From the NCBI RefSeq assembly GCF_004796535.1, contig NZ_SPHY01000002.1, positions 1-64,000 of the forward strand: 64,000 bases of DNA. Direction: 5' to 3'. How positions within the stretch are numbered: the first letter of the stretch is position 1; each line of letters begins with the position of its first letter. Of the stretch, positions 39,703 through 48,122 are shown in pieces. The DNA comes from Sphingomonas flavalba. GTDB taxonomy: Bacteria; Pseudomonadota; Alphaproteobacteria; Sphingomonadales; Sphingomonadaceae. Made by a program: the position numbers and the translations under genes. Under the pieces are notes generated by a model. The model worked only from the letters and a program-made list of their open reading frames with translations, was not told where the DNA came from and ran no database searches.

Positions 39703-40452
39703 ATGGCCAACCCGATGGAGCAGTTCGAGATCAGGACCCTGCATCCGCTGGATGCGATGGGTTATGATGTCTCGTTCACCAACAGCTCGCTGTGGATGCT
39801 GGTGGCGATGGTCAGCATCGCCGCCTTCCTGTTCATCGGCACGGCGCGGCCGCAATTGGTGCCGAGCCGCTGGCAAGCCGCCGTCGAGTATATGTACGAA
39901 TTCGTTCAGAAGATGCTCGACGAGAATGTCGGTGCCGATGGCCGGCGCTTCGTGCCGTTGGTCTTTTCGATCTTCGTCTTCGTGCTCGCCTGCAACCTGC
40001 TCGGCCTGTTGCCGTGGATCGGCGCGTTCACCCCGACCAGCCATGTCGCGGTAACGCTTGGTCTGGCGGCGATCGTGTTCGCGGTGGTCTGCATCGTCGG
40101 CTTCGCGCGCCATGGCCTGCACTTCTTCAGTCTTTTCTGGCCGAAGGACGCCAACATTCTACTCGGCGCCTTCGTATTCCTGATCGAATTCATCAGCTTC
40201 CTGTCGCGGCCGTTCACCCTGGCGATCCGGTTGTTCGCCAACATGACCGCCGGGCACGTGCTGCTGAAGGTGTTCGGCACCTTCGTCGTCGCCCTCGGCT
40301 CGTTCCAGGCGCTGCCCTATGTGTTCGGCGTGCTGCCGCTCGCGGTCAACGTCGCGCTGACCGCTCTGGAGCTGTTGATCGCGGTGGTGCAGGCCTATGT
40401 TTTCGCATTGCTGACGTCGATCTATCTGAACGACGCGGTCAATCTTCATTAA
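39703..40452 (+). CDS. atpB: F0F1 ATP synthase subunit a
   Basis: 249 residues with five to six membrane helices. The functional arginine lies in RPFTLAIRLFANMTAGHVLL, the diagnostic subunit-a motif. LLTSIYLNDAVNLH ends the protein. It forms the proton half-channels facing the c-ring. atpE follows 29 nt downstream. Confidence 0.97.
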   Translation: MANPMEQFEIRTLHPLDAMGYDVSFTNSSLWMLVAMVSIAAFLFIGTARPQLVPSRWQAAVEYMYEFVQKMLDENVGADGRRFVPLVFSIFVFVLACNLLGLLPWIGAFTPTSHVAVTLGLAAIVFAVVCIVGFARHGLHFFSLFWPKDANILLGAFVFLIEFISFLSRPFTLAIRLFANMTAGHVLLKVFGTFVVALGSFQALPYVFGVLPLAVNVALTALELLIAVVQAYVFALLTSIYLNDAVNLH

Positions 40453-40481
40453 GCACTTCAATCGACGGAAAGGTATTTGAC

Positions 40482-40706
40482 ATGGACGCAGAAGCAGCAC
40501 GGGTCATTGGTGCCGGTCTGGCGGCGGTTGGCGCGGGTCTCGCGGCCATCGGCGTCGGCTCGGTGTTCGGCCAGTATCTGAACGGCGCGGTCCGCAATCC
40601 GGAAGCCGACGCCAAGATGGGCGGCCGCCTGATCTTCGGCTTCGCCGTGACGGAAGCGCTCGGTCTGATCGCGGCGGTCGTTGCGCTGGCGCTGGCGTTC
40701 AGCTGA
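40482..40706 (+). CDS. atpE: F0F1 ATP synthase subunit c
   Basis: 74 residues, two helices. The GAGLAAVGAGLAAIGVGSVFG repeat-like first helix, the polar loop RNPEADAK, and the ion-binding glutamate in FAVTEALGLIAAVVALAL are all typical. The ATG at 40482 follows GGAAAGGTATTTGAC. No sodium-type ligand set (Q...ET) is evident, so proton coupling is likely. Confidence 0.97.
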   Translation: MDAEAARVIGAGLAAVGAGLAAIGVGSVFGQYLNGAVRNPEADAKMGGRLIFGFAVTEALGLIAAVVALALAFS

Positions 40707-40742
40707 GTCAAAACGTCGCCGCACGCCTGAAACGGGAAACCG

Positions 40743-41231
40743 ATGCCGCAATTTGATTTCGCCACTTTCGTGCCGCAGCTTGCCTGGCTGACGGCGTTCT
40801 TCGCGATCCTGTATTTCGGGATCGTGCGCTTCACCTTGCCGAAGCTCGGTCGGGTGATGACAGCGCGTGAGGATCAGGTCACCGGCGATATCGCCACGGC
40901 CGAAAGGGCGAAGGCGGAGGCGGACAACATTCAGGCTGCCTATGACGAAGGCATCGCCGAAGCGCGGGAGCGCGCCCGCGCTACGCTGGCCGACAGCAAG
41001 GCGCAGGTCGGTCGGTCGGTCGAAGCCCGGCTGGCGGCGGCCGGCGAAGAAGTCGACGCCCGGCTGAAAACGGCGGAAGCCGCGCTCGAACAGGCCCGGG
41101 CCAAGGCGATGACGAGCATCGAGTCGATCGCGGCGGAGGCTTCCGCCGACATCGTCGAGCGTTTTACCGGCAAGCGGCCGACCCCGTCCGTCGCCGCCAA
41201 GGCCGCCAAGGCCGCTGTTGCGGCACATTGA
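40743..41231 (+). CDS. F0F1 ATP synthase subunit b'
   Basis: 162 residues. One N-terminal membrane helix (FVPQLAWLTAFFAILYFGIV) is followed by a long charged coiled coil. The start MPQFDFATFVPQLAWL is the b'-type N-terminus found in photosynthetic bacteria and alphaproteobacteria, which use a b/b' heterodimeric stalk. The second b gene follows directly. Confidence 0.93.
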   Translation: MPQFDFATFVPQLAWLTAFFAILYFGIVRFTLPKLGRVMTAREDQVTGDIATAERAKAEADNIQAAYDEGIAEARERARATLADSKAQVGRSVEARLAAAGEEVDARLKTAEAALEQARAKAMTSIESIAAEASADIVERFTGKRPTPSVAAKAAKAAVAAH

Positions 41232-41238
41232 GGCAGGC

Positions 41239-41805
41239 ATGAGCGCACACGTACCCGGCATTCCGCAGAACACCGTCGCCCTCACCCACGAGGACGCCAC
41301 CCATGGCGCGGAACCGCAGTTGCTCGGCCTGGGGGCAGAGGGCTGGGTCTATGTCAGCCTGACTCTGTTCTTCATTCTGGCGCTGGTGCTGAAACTACCC
41401 AAGCAGATCGCCGGCGGGCTCGATTCGCGCATTGCCGATACCCGGCGACAGCTTGACGAAGCGAAGGCGATCCGTGCCGAAGCGGAGGCCCTGCTCGCTG
41501 AGGCGCAGAAGCGCAATGCGGCAAGCGCGGGCGACGCCGACGCCATCGTCGCGCGAGCGCGGGAGGAGGCGCAGCAGATCGTCACCGCCGCGGAAGAGGA
41601 TGCCAGAAATCTCGTCGCGCGGCGGGCGCGGATGGCGGAAGAGAAGATCGCGGCCGCGGAGCGCGGCGCGGTGGCGGATATCCGTGCCGCTGCCGCCAGC
41701 GCGGCGGTGAGCGCGGCGACCGCGCTGATCGCAGAGAAGCACGATGCGACGACGGACAAGGCGCTGATCGACCGGACGATCGCCGGGTTGGGCCGCGCCA
41801 ACTGA
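41239..41805 (+). CDS. atpF: F0F1 ATP synthase subunit b
   Basis: 188 residues from the ATG at 41239 (GAGGCAGGC upstream); an earlier in-frame ATG lies inside the b' gene. A polar N-terminal extension, a membrane helix (YVSLTLFFILALVLKLP) and a long Ala/Glu/Arg coiled coil form the peripheral stalk with b'. It closes the F0 operon; F1 genes (atpHAGDC) are not nearby, as usual in alphaproteobacteria. Confidence 0.94.
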   Translation: MSAHVPGIPQNTVALTHEDATHGAEPQLLGLGAEGWVYVSLTLFFILALVLKLPKQIAGGLDSRIADTRRQLDEAKAIRAEAEALLAEAQKRNAASAGDADAIVARAREEAQQIVTAAEEDARNLVARRARMAEEKIAAAERGAVADIRAAAASAAVSAATALIAEKHDATTDKALIDRTIAGLGRAN

Positions 41806-41874
41806 CCGTCCTCGGCCATCGGGCGGGGTGAACAAACGGTGGTATCGGCGCGTCCGGCATCCTAAATCCCCGCC

Positions 41875-43797
41875 ATGCCCAAGCCGCAGGCACCGGATCG
41901 CTTCAACGAGGAAAAGGCCGTCTACACCGTGCGCGGTGCGGACGCGCCCAATCTCGAGGAAGGCGTGCGTGCGATCCGCACTGTCCTGAAGACGCTGCCG
42001 GCCCGGCCCGGCGTCTACCGCATGCTCGATGCGCGGGGCGACGTGCTGTATGTCGGCAAGGCGCGGGCGCTACGCAATCGCGTCGTCAACTACACCCAGG
42101 TCGCCCGCCTGCCGAAGCGGTTGCAGCGGATGGTCGCACAGACCCGGTCGATGACCATCGTCACGACCAACAACGAAGCCGAAGCACTGCTGCTCGAAGC
42201 GCAACTGATCAAGCGCTACCGTCCGCCTTACAACGTCTTGCTGCGCGACGATAAGAGCTTCCCTTTCATCCTGCTTCATGCCGACCACGCTTTTCCGCGC
42301 ATCCATAAGCATCGCGGCGCGCGCAAGGCGAAGGGCAATTATTACGGCCCGTTTGCCAGTGCCGGCTCGGTGACGCGGACGCTGAACGCGTTACAGAAGC
42401 TGTTCCTGCTGCGCTCGTGCACCGACAGCTTCTTCGCCAACCGGTCGCGGCCCTGCCTGCTCTACCAGATCAAGCGCTGCTCCGCCCCGTGTGTCGGCCG
42501 CATCTCGGAAGACGCCTATGGCGAGTTGGTCGACGATGCGAAGGCGTTTCTGGCCGGCAAGTCGACCCAGGTGCAGCGCAAGCTCGGCGCGGCGATGGAG
42601 CGCGCCTCCGCCGAACTCGATTTCGAGCTGGCGGCGATCTACCGCGATCGGTTGAAGGCGCTGACCTTCATCCAGGGCGGCCAGGCGATCAATGCCGAAG
42701 GGCTGGGCGACCTCGACATCTTCGCGCTGGCGCGCACCGCCGGCGTCGTCTGCATCCAGGCCTTCTTCATCCGGGGCGGCCAGAATTGGGGGCACCGCGC
42801 CTTCTTCCCGTCCCATGTCGCCGACGTGCCGGATGACGAAGTGATGGTCAGCTTCCTCGTCCAATTCTACGAAAGCGTGCCGCCGCCAAAAATGGTGCTG
42901 GTCGACCGCGACCTGCCCGACGCGGATTTGCTGGTGGAAGCGCTCGGCGCGCAGGCCGGCTTCCGTGTCACCCTGTCGCGACCCCGGCGGGGGGATCGGC
43001 TGCGGCTGATCCGGCAGGCTGAACGCAACGCGGTCGAGGCGCTGGAACGGCGAATGGCGGAAACGACGACGCAGGCAAAGCTGTTGCGTGAGCTGGCGGA
43101 GTTGTTCGATCTGGACGGGCCGCCCGACCGGATCGAGATATACGACAACAGCCACATCATGGGCACCAACGCGCTGGGCGCGATGGTCGTCGCCGGCCCG
43201 GAGGGTTTCCGCAAAAACGCCTATCGCAAGTTCAACATCAAGCGTGCCGAGACAGTCCCTGGCGACGATTTCGCGATGATGCGCGAGGTGCTGGAACGGC
43301 GCTTCGCCCGGGCGCGGAGCGAGGACCCGGATCGCGACGGCGGGGACTGGCCCGATCTGGTATTGATCGACGGCGGTCGCGGCCAGCTGAACGCCGTGCG
43401 GCAGGTGCTGGAGGAGATGGGGGTGGAGGACGTGCCGCTGGTCGGCATCGCCAAGGGGCCGCACCACGGGCGGGACGGGCGCGAAATATTCCATCTGACC
43501 GACGGGCGGGAAATCAGCCTGCCGCCCAACGCGCCGGTGCTGTTCTACCTGCAGCGACTGCGCGACGAGGCGCATCGCTTCGCGATCGGCGCGCATCGGA
43601 CCCGGCGCGCCAAGCAGATCGGCGGCAGCTCGCTGGATGAGGTGCCGGGCATCGGCCCGGCGCGCAAGAAGGCGCTGCTGATGCATTTCGGCACGGCGCG
43701 GGCGGTGCGCGACGCCAGCCTTGAGGATCTGTGCCGCGCGCCGGGCGTGTCGACCGGCGTCGCCCAGGGCATCTACGATTTCTTCCACAGCCGCTAG
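41875..43797 (+). CDS. uvrC: Excinuclease ABC subunit C
   Basis: 640 residues. The N-terminal GIY-YIG nuclease (LPARPGVYRMLDARGDVLYVGKA), a cysteine-containing linker (RCSAPCVGRISEDAY), the UvrB-binding UVR segment, the RNase-H-like endonuclease (IEIYDNSHIMGTNALGAMVV, LVLIDGGRGQL) and C-terminal tandem HhH (LDEVPGIGPARKKALL) are all present in order. It makes both incisions in nucleotide excision repair. Confidence 0.97.
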   Translation: MPKPQAPDRFNEEKAVYTVRGADAPNLEEGVRAIRTVLKTLPARPGVYRMLDARGDVLYVGKARALRNRVVNYTQVARLPKRLQRMVAQTRSMTIVTTNNEAEALLLEAQLIKRYRPPYNVLLRDDKSFPFILLHADHAFPRIHKHRGARKAKGNYYGPFASAGSVTRTLNALQKLFLLRSCTDSFFANRSRPCLLYQIKRCSAPCVGRISEDAYGELVDDAKAFLAGKSTQVQRKLGAAMERASAELDFELAAIYRDRLKALTFIQGGQAINAEGLGDLDIFALARTAGVVCIQAFFIRGGQNWGHRAFFPSHVADVPDDEVMVSFLVQFYESVPPPKMVLVDRDLPDADLLVEALGAQAGFRVTLSRPRRGDRLRLIRQAERNAVEALERRMAETTTQAKLLRELAELFDLDGPPDRIEIYDNSHIMGTNALGAMVVAGPEGFRKNAYRKFNIKRAETVPGDDFAMMREVLERRFARARSEDPDRDGGDWPDLVLIDGGRGQLNAVRQVLEEMGVEDVPLVGIAKGPHHGRDGREIFHLTDGREISLPPNAPVLFYLQRLRDEAHRFAIGAHRTRRAKQIGGSSLDEVPGIGPARKKALLMHFGTARAVRDASLEDLCRAPGVSTGVAQGIYDFFHSR

Positions 43798-43851
43798 GCG
43801 GCGCGGTTGACGGTTTACCCGTCCTTATCCCCGGCGGCGTAGGCAGCCGGG

Positions 43852-44805
43852 ATGACGACGCGGGTACTGCTGACGATCGATACGGAACTGGTCTGGCGCC
43901 ATTACGCCGCCGGGCTCGATGTCGCCGACGTCATACGCCGCTCGATCGACCCGGCCGGAGTCGGCCTGCGCTACCAGCTCGCCCTGCTCGGGCGGCATGG
44001 GTTGAAGGCATGCTTCTTCGTCGACCCGATGCCGGCGCTGGTGCTGGGGCGAGAGGCGATCCGCGCGATCGTCGCGCCGATCCTGGCGGCGGGGCAGGAG
44101 GTGCAGTTGCACCTGCACCCCAATTGGGCGGGGGCGACGCTGGACGATCGTCGCGCCGGCGGCAGCTTCGAGTTGAACGCCTATCCGCCGGAACGGCAGC
44201 GGGCGTTGATCGCCGAGGCACGGGCGTTGCTGGTCGAGGCGGGAGCGCCGCCGCCGATCGCGTTCCGCGTCGGGAGCTTTGCCGCCGACGACGCGACGCT
44301 CGCCGCGCTGGCGGCGCTTGGCCTGCGGTACGACAGCAGCCACAACGGCAGCCATGCGCCATGGCCGAGCGCGATCGGGTTGCCGGCGGAGCAAAGTTTC
44401 CCGCTAGGTTATCAGGGTATTATCGAGGTGCCGGTTACGCAATTCAGCGAGGGGCCGGGGCGGTTGCGGCCGTGCCAGCTAACCGCGGCGTCGGCAGGGG
44501 AGTTGGTGGCGGCGGTCGATCATGCTGTTGGAAATGGCCACCCGCTGGTGACGCTGGTCAGCCATAGTTTCGAGCTGGCCTGCCGGGACGGGCGGCGGCC
44601 GAATCCGGTGCTGGTCAGGCGGTTTTCGACGCTGTGCCGGCGGCTGGCCGAGCGGGCGGAGCGGGCGCCGACGGCGTTTTTCAGCGAATTGGAGGCCGTG
44701 CCGCTCGGCGTCGTCGCGACGCCGATGCCCTACAGCCTGCGCCGCACCGCCGGGCGGATGGCGGCGCAGGCGATGGCGAATCTGCTTTACGAGGGGCGAT
44801 TGTGA
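43852..44805 (+). CDS. Polysaccharide deacetylase-like protein
   Basis: 317 residues, NodB-like. The N-terminal LLTIDTELVWRH carries the catalytic/metal aspartate, and VQLHLHPNWAG the HxH metal pair. AFRVGSFAADD and YDSSHNGSHAPW follow in the expected order, and LVTLVSHSFEL supplies the late histidine. There is no signal peptide, so it is predicted cytoplasmic. The substrate is unknown. The stop overlaps the next gene by 4 nt (GTGA); the pair probably acts in polysaccharide or glycan modification. Confidence 0.82.
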   Translation: MTTRVLLTIDTELVWRHYAAGLDVADVIRRSIDPAGVGLRYQLALLGRHGLKACFFVDPMPALVLGREAIRAIVAPILAAGQEVQLHLHPNWAGATLDDRRAGGSFELNAYPPERQRALIAEARALLVEAGAPPPIAFRVGSFAADDATLAALAALGLRYDSSHNGSHAPWPSAIGLPAEQSFPLGYQGIIEVPVTQFSEGPGRLRPCQLTAASAGELVAAVDHAVGNGHPLVTLVSHSFELACRDGRRPNPVLVRRFSTLCRRLAERAERAPTAFFSELEAVPLGVVATPMPYSLRRTAGRMAAQAMANLLYEGRL

Positions 44806-45713
44806 GCGCGGCCCCGCTCGTCCGCCCGCCCGCCTCGGTGCCGCTGCGCCTGACCGCCGGCGCCCGCACGATGCTGACCCTGCACCGGCGGCTGCACCGC
44901 GTCGGCGTGACGCTGGCCGGCGGCCTGTCCGGCGCGCCGGTGACGCTGCCGCCGCTAGCCGACGCGGAGGGCTGGCTGGTGACGGCGTTGCCGGTCGCCC
45001 AGGCCGGGGTCGTGGCGCCCGACGGCAGCGCCGTGCTGGAGCGCCAGCGTTATGCCAGGCGCTATGTCGACCTGACGGGCAGGTTCGACGCCTATCTGGC
45101 CGGCCTGTCGCCGGCGACCCGCGCGTCGCTGCGCCGCAAGGCGCGGCGGCTGGCCAACGCCAGCGGCGGGACGATCGCGATCACCGCCCACCACGACCCG
45201 GCGTCGATCCACGAATTCTACCGCAAGGCGCGAGGAATTTCGCGGCTGACCTATCAGGAGCGGCTGCTCGATGCCGGCCTGCCGACCGGCGACGACTTCA
45301 TCGCCGACATGCAGCGCGCGGCGGCGGCGGGGCGGCTGCGTGCCTGGCTGCTGCACATCGGCGGGCGAGCGGCGGCCTATCTCTACTGCCCGGCCGTCGG
45401 GGACACGCTGCTCTACGCCTATCTCGGCCACGATCCGACTTTCGCCGCGCTGTCGCCGGGCACGGTGCTGCAATACAGTGCGCTGGAAGCGCTGTTCGCC
45501 GAGCAGCGTTTCGCCCGGTTCGACTTCACCGAGGGCGACGGCCAGCACAAACGGCAGTTCGCGACCGGGGCGGTGCCCTGCGTCGACTTGCTGATCCTGC
45601 GCCGGTCGCCGGCCAATCTGGCGGTGCTCGGCCTGCTGGGCGGGTTCGACCAGGTGGCGGCGCTGGCCAAGCGCTGCGGCGCCGGACCGCTGGTGCGGCC
45701 GCTGCTGCGCTGA
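44802..45713 (+). CDS. CelD-like GNAT family acetyltransferase
   Basis: 303 residues from a GTG overlapping the deacetylase stop. The central LSPATRASLRRKARRLA and the C-terminal ALEALFAEQRFARFDFTEGDGQHKRQFATG are typical of the GNAT_6/BcsL-CelD group, which is associated with cellulose or exopolysaccharide loci. It probably acylates a sugar or lipid intermediate. It is convergent with the MscS-type gene, 4 nt away. Confidence 0.8.
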   Translation: MSAAPLVRPPASVPLRLTAGARTMLTLHRRLHRVGVTLAGGLSGAPVTLPPLADAEGWLVTALPVAQAGVVAPDGSAVLERQRYARRYVDLTGRFDAYLAGLSPATRASLRRKARRLANASGGTIAITAHHDPASIHEFYRKARGISRLTYQERLLDAGLPTGDDFIADMQRAAAAGRLRAWLLHIGGRAAAYLYCPAVGDTLLYAYLGHDPTFAALSPGTVLQYSALEALFAEQRFARFDFTEGDGQHKRQFATGAVPCVDLLILRRSPANLAVLGLLGGFDQVAALAKRCGAGPLVRPLLR

Positions 45714-45717
45714 CCGG

Positions 45718-46791
45718 TCAGGCCTGGCGCGGTTCCGGTTCGGGCGCCGGCGGCGGGGAGAACAGGCGCAGGCCGACTTCGTGCAGGCGCCGGATCGTCG
45801 CGATCATGATCGCGTGGCGTGCCTCCATCATCCGGTCGGCGCCGGCGCGGACATGGAACATCAGTTCGAGCGTCAGCCCATTGGTGTCGAAGGCGGTCAG
45901 CCAGGCGTGGTCGAAACGGCAATCACTTTCCGCCTCGACGATGGCCTTCAGCGCAGCCGGAAGCTGTTCCAGCAATGCCGGGTCGCTGGTGTAGAGCAGC
46001 GGCAGGTTGAGCACGACGCGGCGGTTGGTGATCCCGCGCAGGTTGCGGATGACGTCGCCGAGCAGCTTGTCGTTGGAGACGACGAGCTGGTCGCCGTCGA
46101 CCGAGCGGATCCGCGTCGTCTTCAGGCCGATCGCCTCGACCTGACCGGTAAGGTCGGTGTCGAACTTGATCGTGTCGCCGCGCCGGAACGGTTTGTCGAA
46201 CAGGATCGACAGCGCGGCGAACAGATCCTTGAAGATGCCTTGCGCGGCAAGGCCGATGGCGATGCCGCCGATGCCGAGGCCGGCGACGAGGCCGGTGACG
46301 TTGACGCCGAGATTGTCGAGCACGAGGATCAGCGCGATCGCGAACAGCGCCACCGTCACCAGCAGGCGGATGATGTTGATCGCGTTGCCGAGTGCCTCAT
46401 GCTCGCCGGCGTCGCTACGATATTCGATGAAGCCGATGATCAGTTCGCGCGCCCACATCGCCGCCTGAAATGCGGTGATGACGACGAAGATGAAGTTGAA
46501 CACCTCCGCCACCGGCTGCGGCGCCTGCGCGAAATGGACGACGAGCCGCGCCGACAATGCGAAAATGAACAGGTTGCCGGTGCGCGCGATCGTCCGGCCG
46601 ATGATCGTCGCCCAGCCCGGTTCCGTCGCCATCCGGTGGCACAGCTTTTCGCCAAGGCTGCGGATGAAGCGGAACAGCAGCGCGATCGCCGCCGCCGCGA
46701 TGACGCCGAGGATGATCTGCGCGCTGTGGGTTTGCAGCCAGTCGACCATCGCCGTCCACAGCGCGGCGATTTCAGCCGGCAAGTCCGGCAC
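45718..46791 (-). CDS. Small-conductance mechanosensitive channel (MscS family)
   Basis: 357 residues from GTG. Three to four membrane helices precede the MscS pore helix VTGLVAGLGIGGIAIGLAAQ and the beta domain LFDKPFRRGDTIKFD. The C-terminal vestibule segment LELMFHVRAGADRMMEARH is present. It opens under membrane tension to release solutes. It is on the opposite strand to its neighbours. Confidence 0.92.
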   Translation of the reverse strand: MPDLPAEIAALWTAMVDWLQTHSAQIILGVIAAAAIALLFRFIRSLGEKLCHRMATEPGWATIIGRTIARTGNLFIFALSARLVVHFAQAPQPVAEVFNFIFVVITAFQAAMWARELIIGFIEYRSDAGEHEALGNAINIIRLLVTVALFAIALILVLDNLGVNVTGLVAGLGIGGIAIGLAAQGIFKDLFAALSILFDKPFRRGDTIKFDTDLTGQVEAIGLKTTRIRSVDGDQLVVSNDKLLGDVIRNLRGITNRRVVLNLPLLYTSDPALLEQLPAALKAIVEAESDCRFDHAWLTAFDTNGLTLELMFHVRAGADRMMEARHAIMIATIRRLHEVGLRLFSPPPAPEPEPRQA

Positions 46792-46966
46792 ATGGCTGGG
46801 GGGCGGGCCGGCGGGCGTCGTAATGGCGTCTTCCTTTCAGACAGGCGGGTGACGGACCGGACAGGGCGGGGCCGCCGGCACGCAGCCGTGAATCCGCCGC
46901 AACCAGATAGCGCTGGGCGGGGCAAGCGGGCAATTCCCCCGCGCTGACGCCGCCCTTCGCCAATGC

Positions 46967-47018
46967 CTGTCCGTTTCAGGCGGCCGGTGCCGATTCCGCT
47001 TCAAGCGGACGAACTCTA
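46967..47018. repeat. Dispersed inverted repeat, family 1 copy D
   Basis: CCTGTCCGTTTCAGGCGG at the left and CTTCAAGCGGACGAACTCTA at the right, closest to copies A-C in the right half. It sits in the 275-nt gap between the MscS start (46791) and the acyltransferase stop (47067); the rest of that gap shows nothing else. Here the end does not reach a stop codon. Confidence 0.7.
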
Positions 47019-47066
47019 ACACGCGATTGGCGCGCGGGGTTCCGGCCGAGTGGCGACTGAGTAGTC

Positions 47067-48122
47067 TCAGGCGGCTGCCGCCGGGCGGGGCGACAGCGGA
47101 GGGCGAGCGTTCAGCCAGCGTTGGGCGGGGCGTTCGACCAGCCGGTGGAGCAGGGCGGAGGCGAGCAGCGCCAGCGCGAGATAGGCAGCGATATGCAGCG
47201 GGCCGACATGGGCGGGGTCGGCGACGAACAGCAGCTTGAACCCGATCCAGACCAGCGTGTGCGACAGGTAGGTAGCGTAGCTGACCTCACCCAGCCACAC
47301 CGCCCAGCGGGCGCCGAGCAGCCCCGGCCGCGTCGCGAGCAGCAGGACCAGCCCGGCGCAGAACAGTGGCGCGGCGATGCTTTCCGGCAGGCCGGCCAGC
47401 CATAGCAGCGGTGCGGCAAGCAGCAGCACGATGGCGGCGATGCCCGGCGCGGCCGCCGGCCGCCGCCACGCGGCGCAGAGCAGGGTGCCAAGCGTGAATT
47501 CTGCAAGGCAGCGCAGCAGGCCGAGGCGGGGCACGTCGATATACAGCCGCCCGCCGGGCGCATAGGCCCAGGCAAGCAGGGCGAGCAGCCCGGCCGCGAC
47601 CGCGAGCGAGAGAGCGAAGGGGCGGCGCTGCCAACCGATGGCGGCGAGCAGCGGGAACAGCAGATAGGCCGCCCATTCGGTGCTGATCGACCAGGCCGGG
47701 ACGTTCCAGCCGAGCGTATCGGTGAAGCCCCAGTTCTGGAGGAGCAGCGCGTGCAGCGGCAGTTCGGCGAACGGATAGCGGCCGGGGTCGCCGCGTCCGG
47801 TGGCGGCGAACAGGGCGGCCAGCACCGTCAGCGCGGCGAGCAGGAACAGATGGAGCGGCCAGATGCGGGCGATGCGCCGCCACAGGAACGGCAGGATCGC
47901 CTCCCGCCCGCCGGCGGACAGGCGCCCGGCATAGCTGAGCCACAGCACGAAGCCGGACAGGACGAAGAACAGGTCGACCGCCAGATAGCCGTAGCCGAGC
48001 AGCCGATGGAGCGGCGCCGGCAGCCAGTCGATGCTGTCACGGATGTGGAACAGCACCACATACCAGGCGGCGAAACCGCGGATCGCGGTCAGCGCCGGCA
48101 GGTCGTTGGCGCGGCCGCTCAT
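47067..48122 (-). CDS. OafA/YrhL-type membrane acyltransferase
   Basis: 351 residues with about ten membrane helices. It has the acyltransferase-3 signatures ALTAIRGFAAWYVVLFH (catalytic-type His), FFVLSGFVLWLSY and WRRIARIWPLHLF, then WSISTEWAAYLLFPLL. Such enzymes O-acetylate or acylate surface polysaccharide. The ATG overlaps the O-ligase stop by 4 nt, tying it to the XrtA-type polysaccharide genes. The longer open frame upstream is a shadow. Confidence 0.88.
   Translation of the reverse strand: MSGRANDLPALTAIRGFAAWYVVLFHIRDSIDWLPAPLHRLLGYGYLAVDLFFVLSGFVLWLSYAGRLSAGGREAILPFLWRRIARIWPLHLFLLAALTVLAALFAATGRGDPGRYPFAELPLHALLLQNWGFTDTLGWNVPAWSISTEWAAYLLFPLLAAIGWQRRPFALSLAVAAGLLALLAWAYAPGGRLYIDVPRLGLLRCLAEFTLGTLLCAAWRRPAAAPGIAAIVLLLAAPLLWLAGLPESIAAPLFCAGLVLLLATRPGLLGARWAVWLGEVSYATYLSHTLVWIGFKLLFVADPAHVGPLHIAAYLALALLASALLHRLVERPAQRWLNARPPLSPRPAAAA

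Noticed and set aside
46792-47066. tRNA or other RNA gene in the gap before the acyltransferase
   Set aside because: No cloverleaf or T-loop motif was found; only the family-1 repeat copy D is visible.
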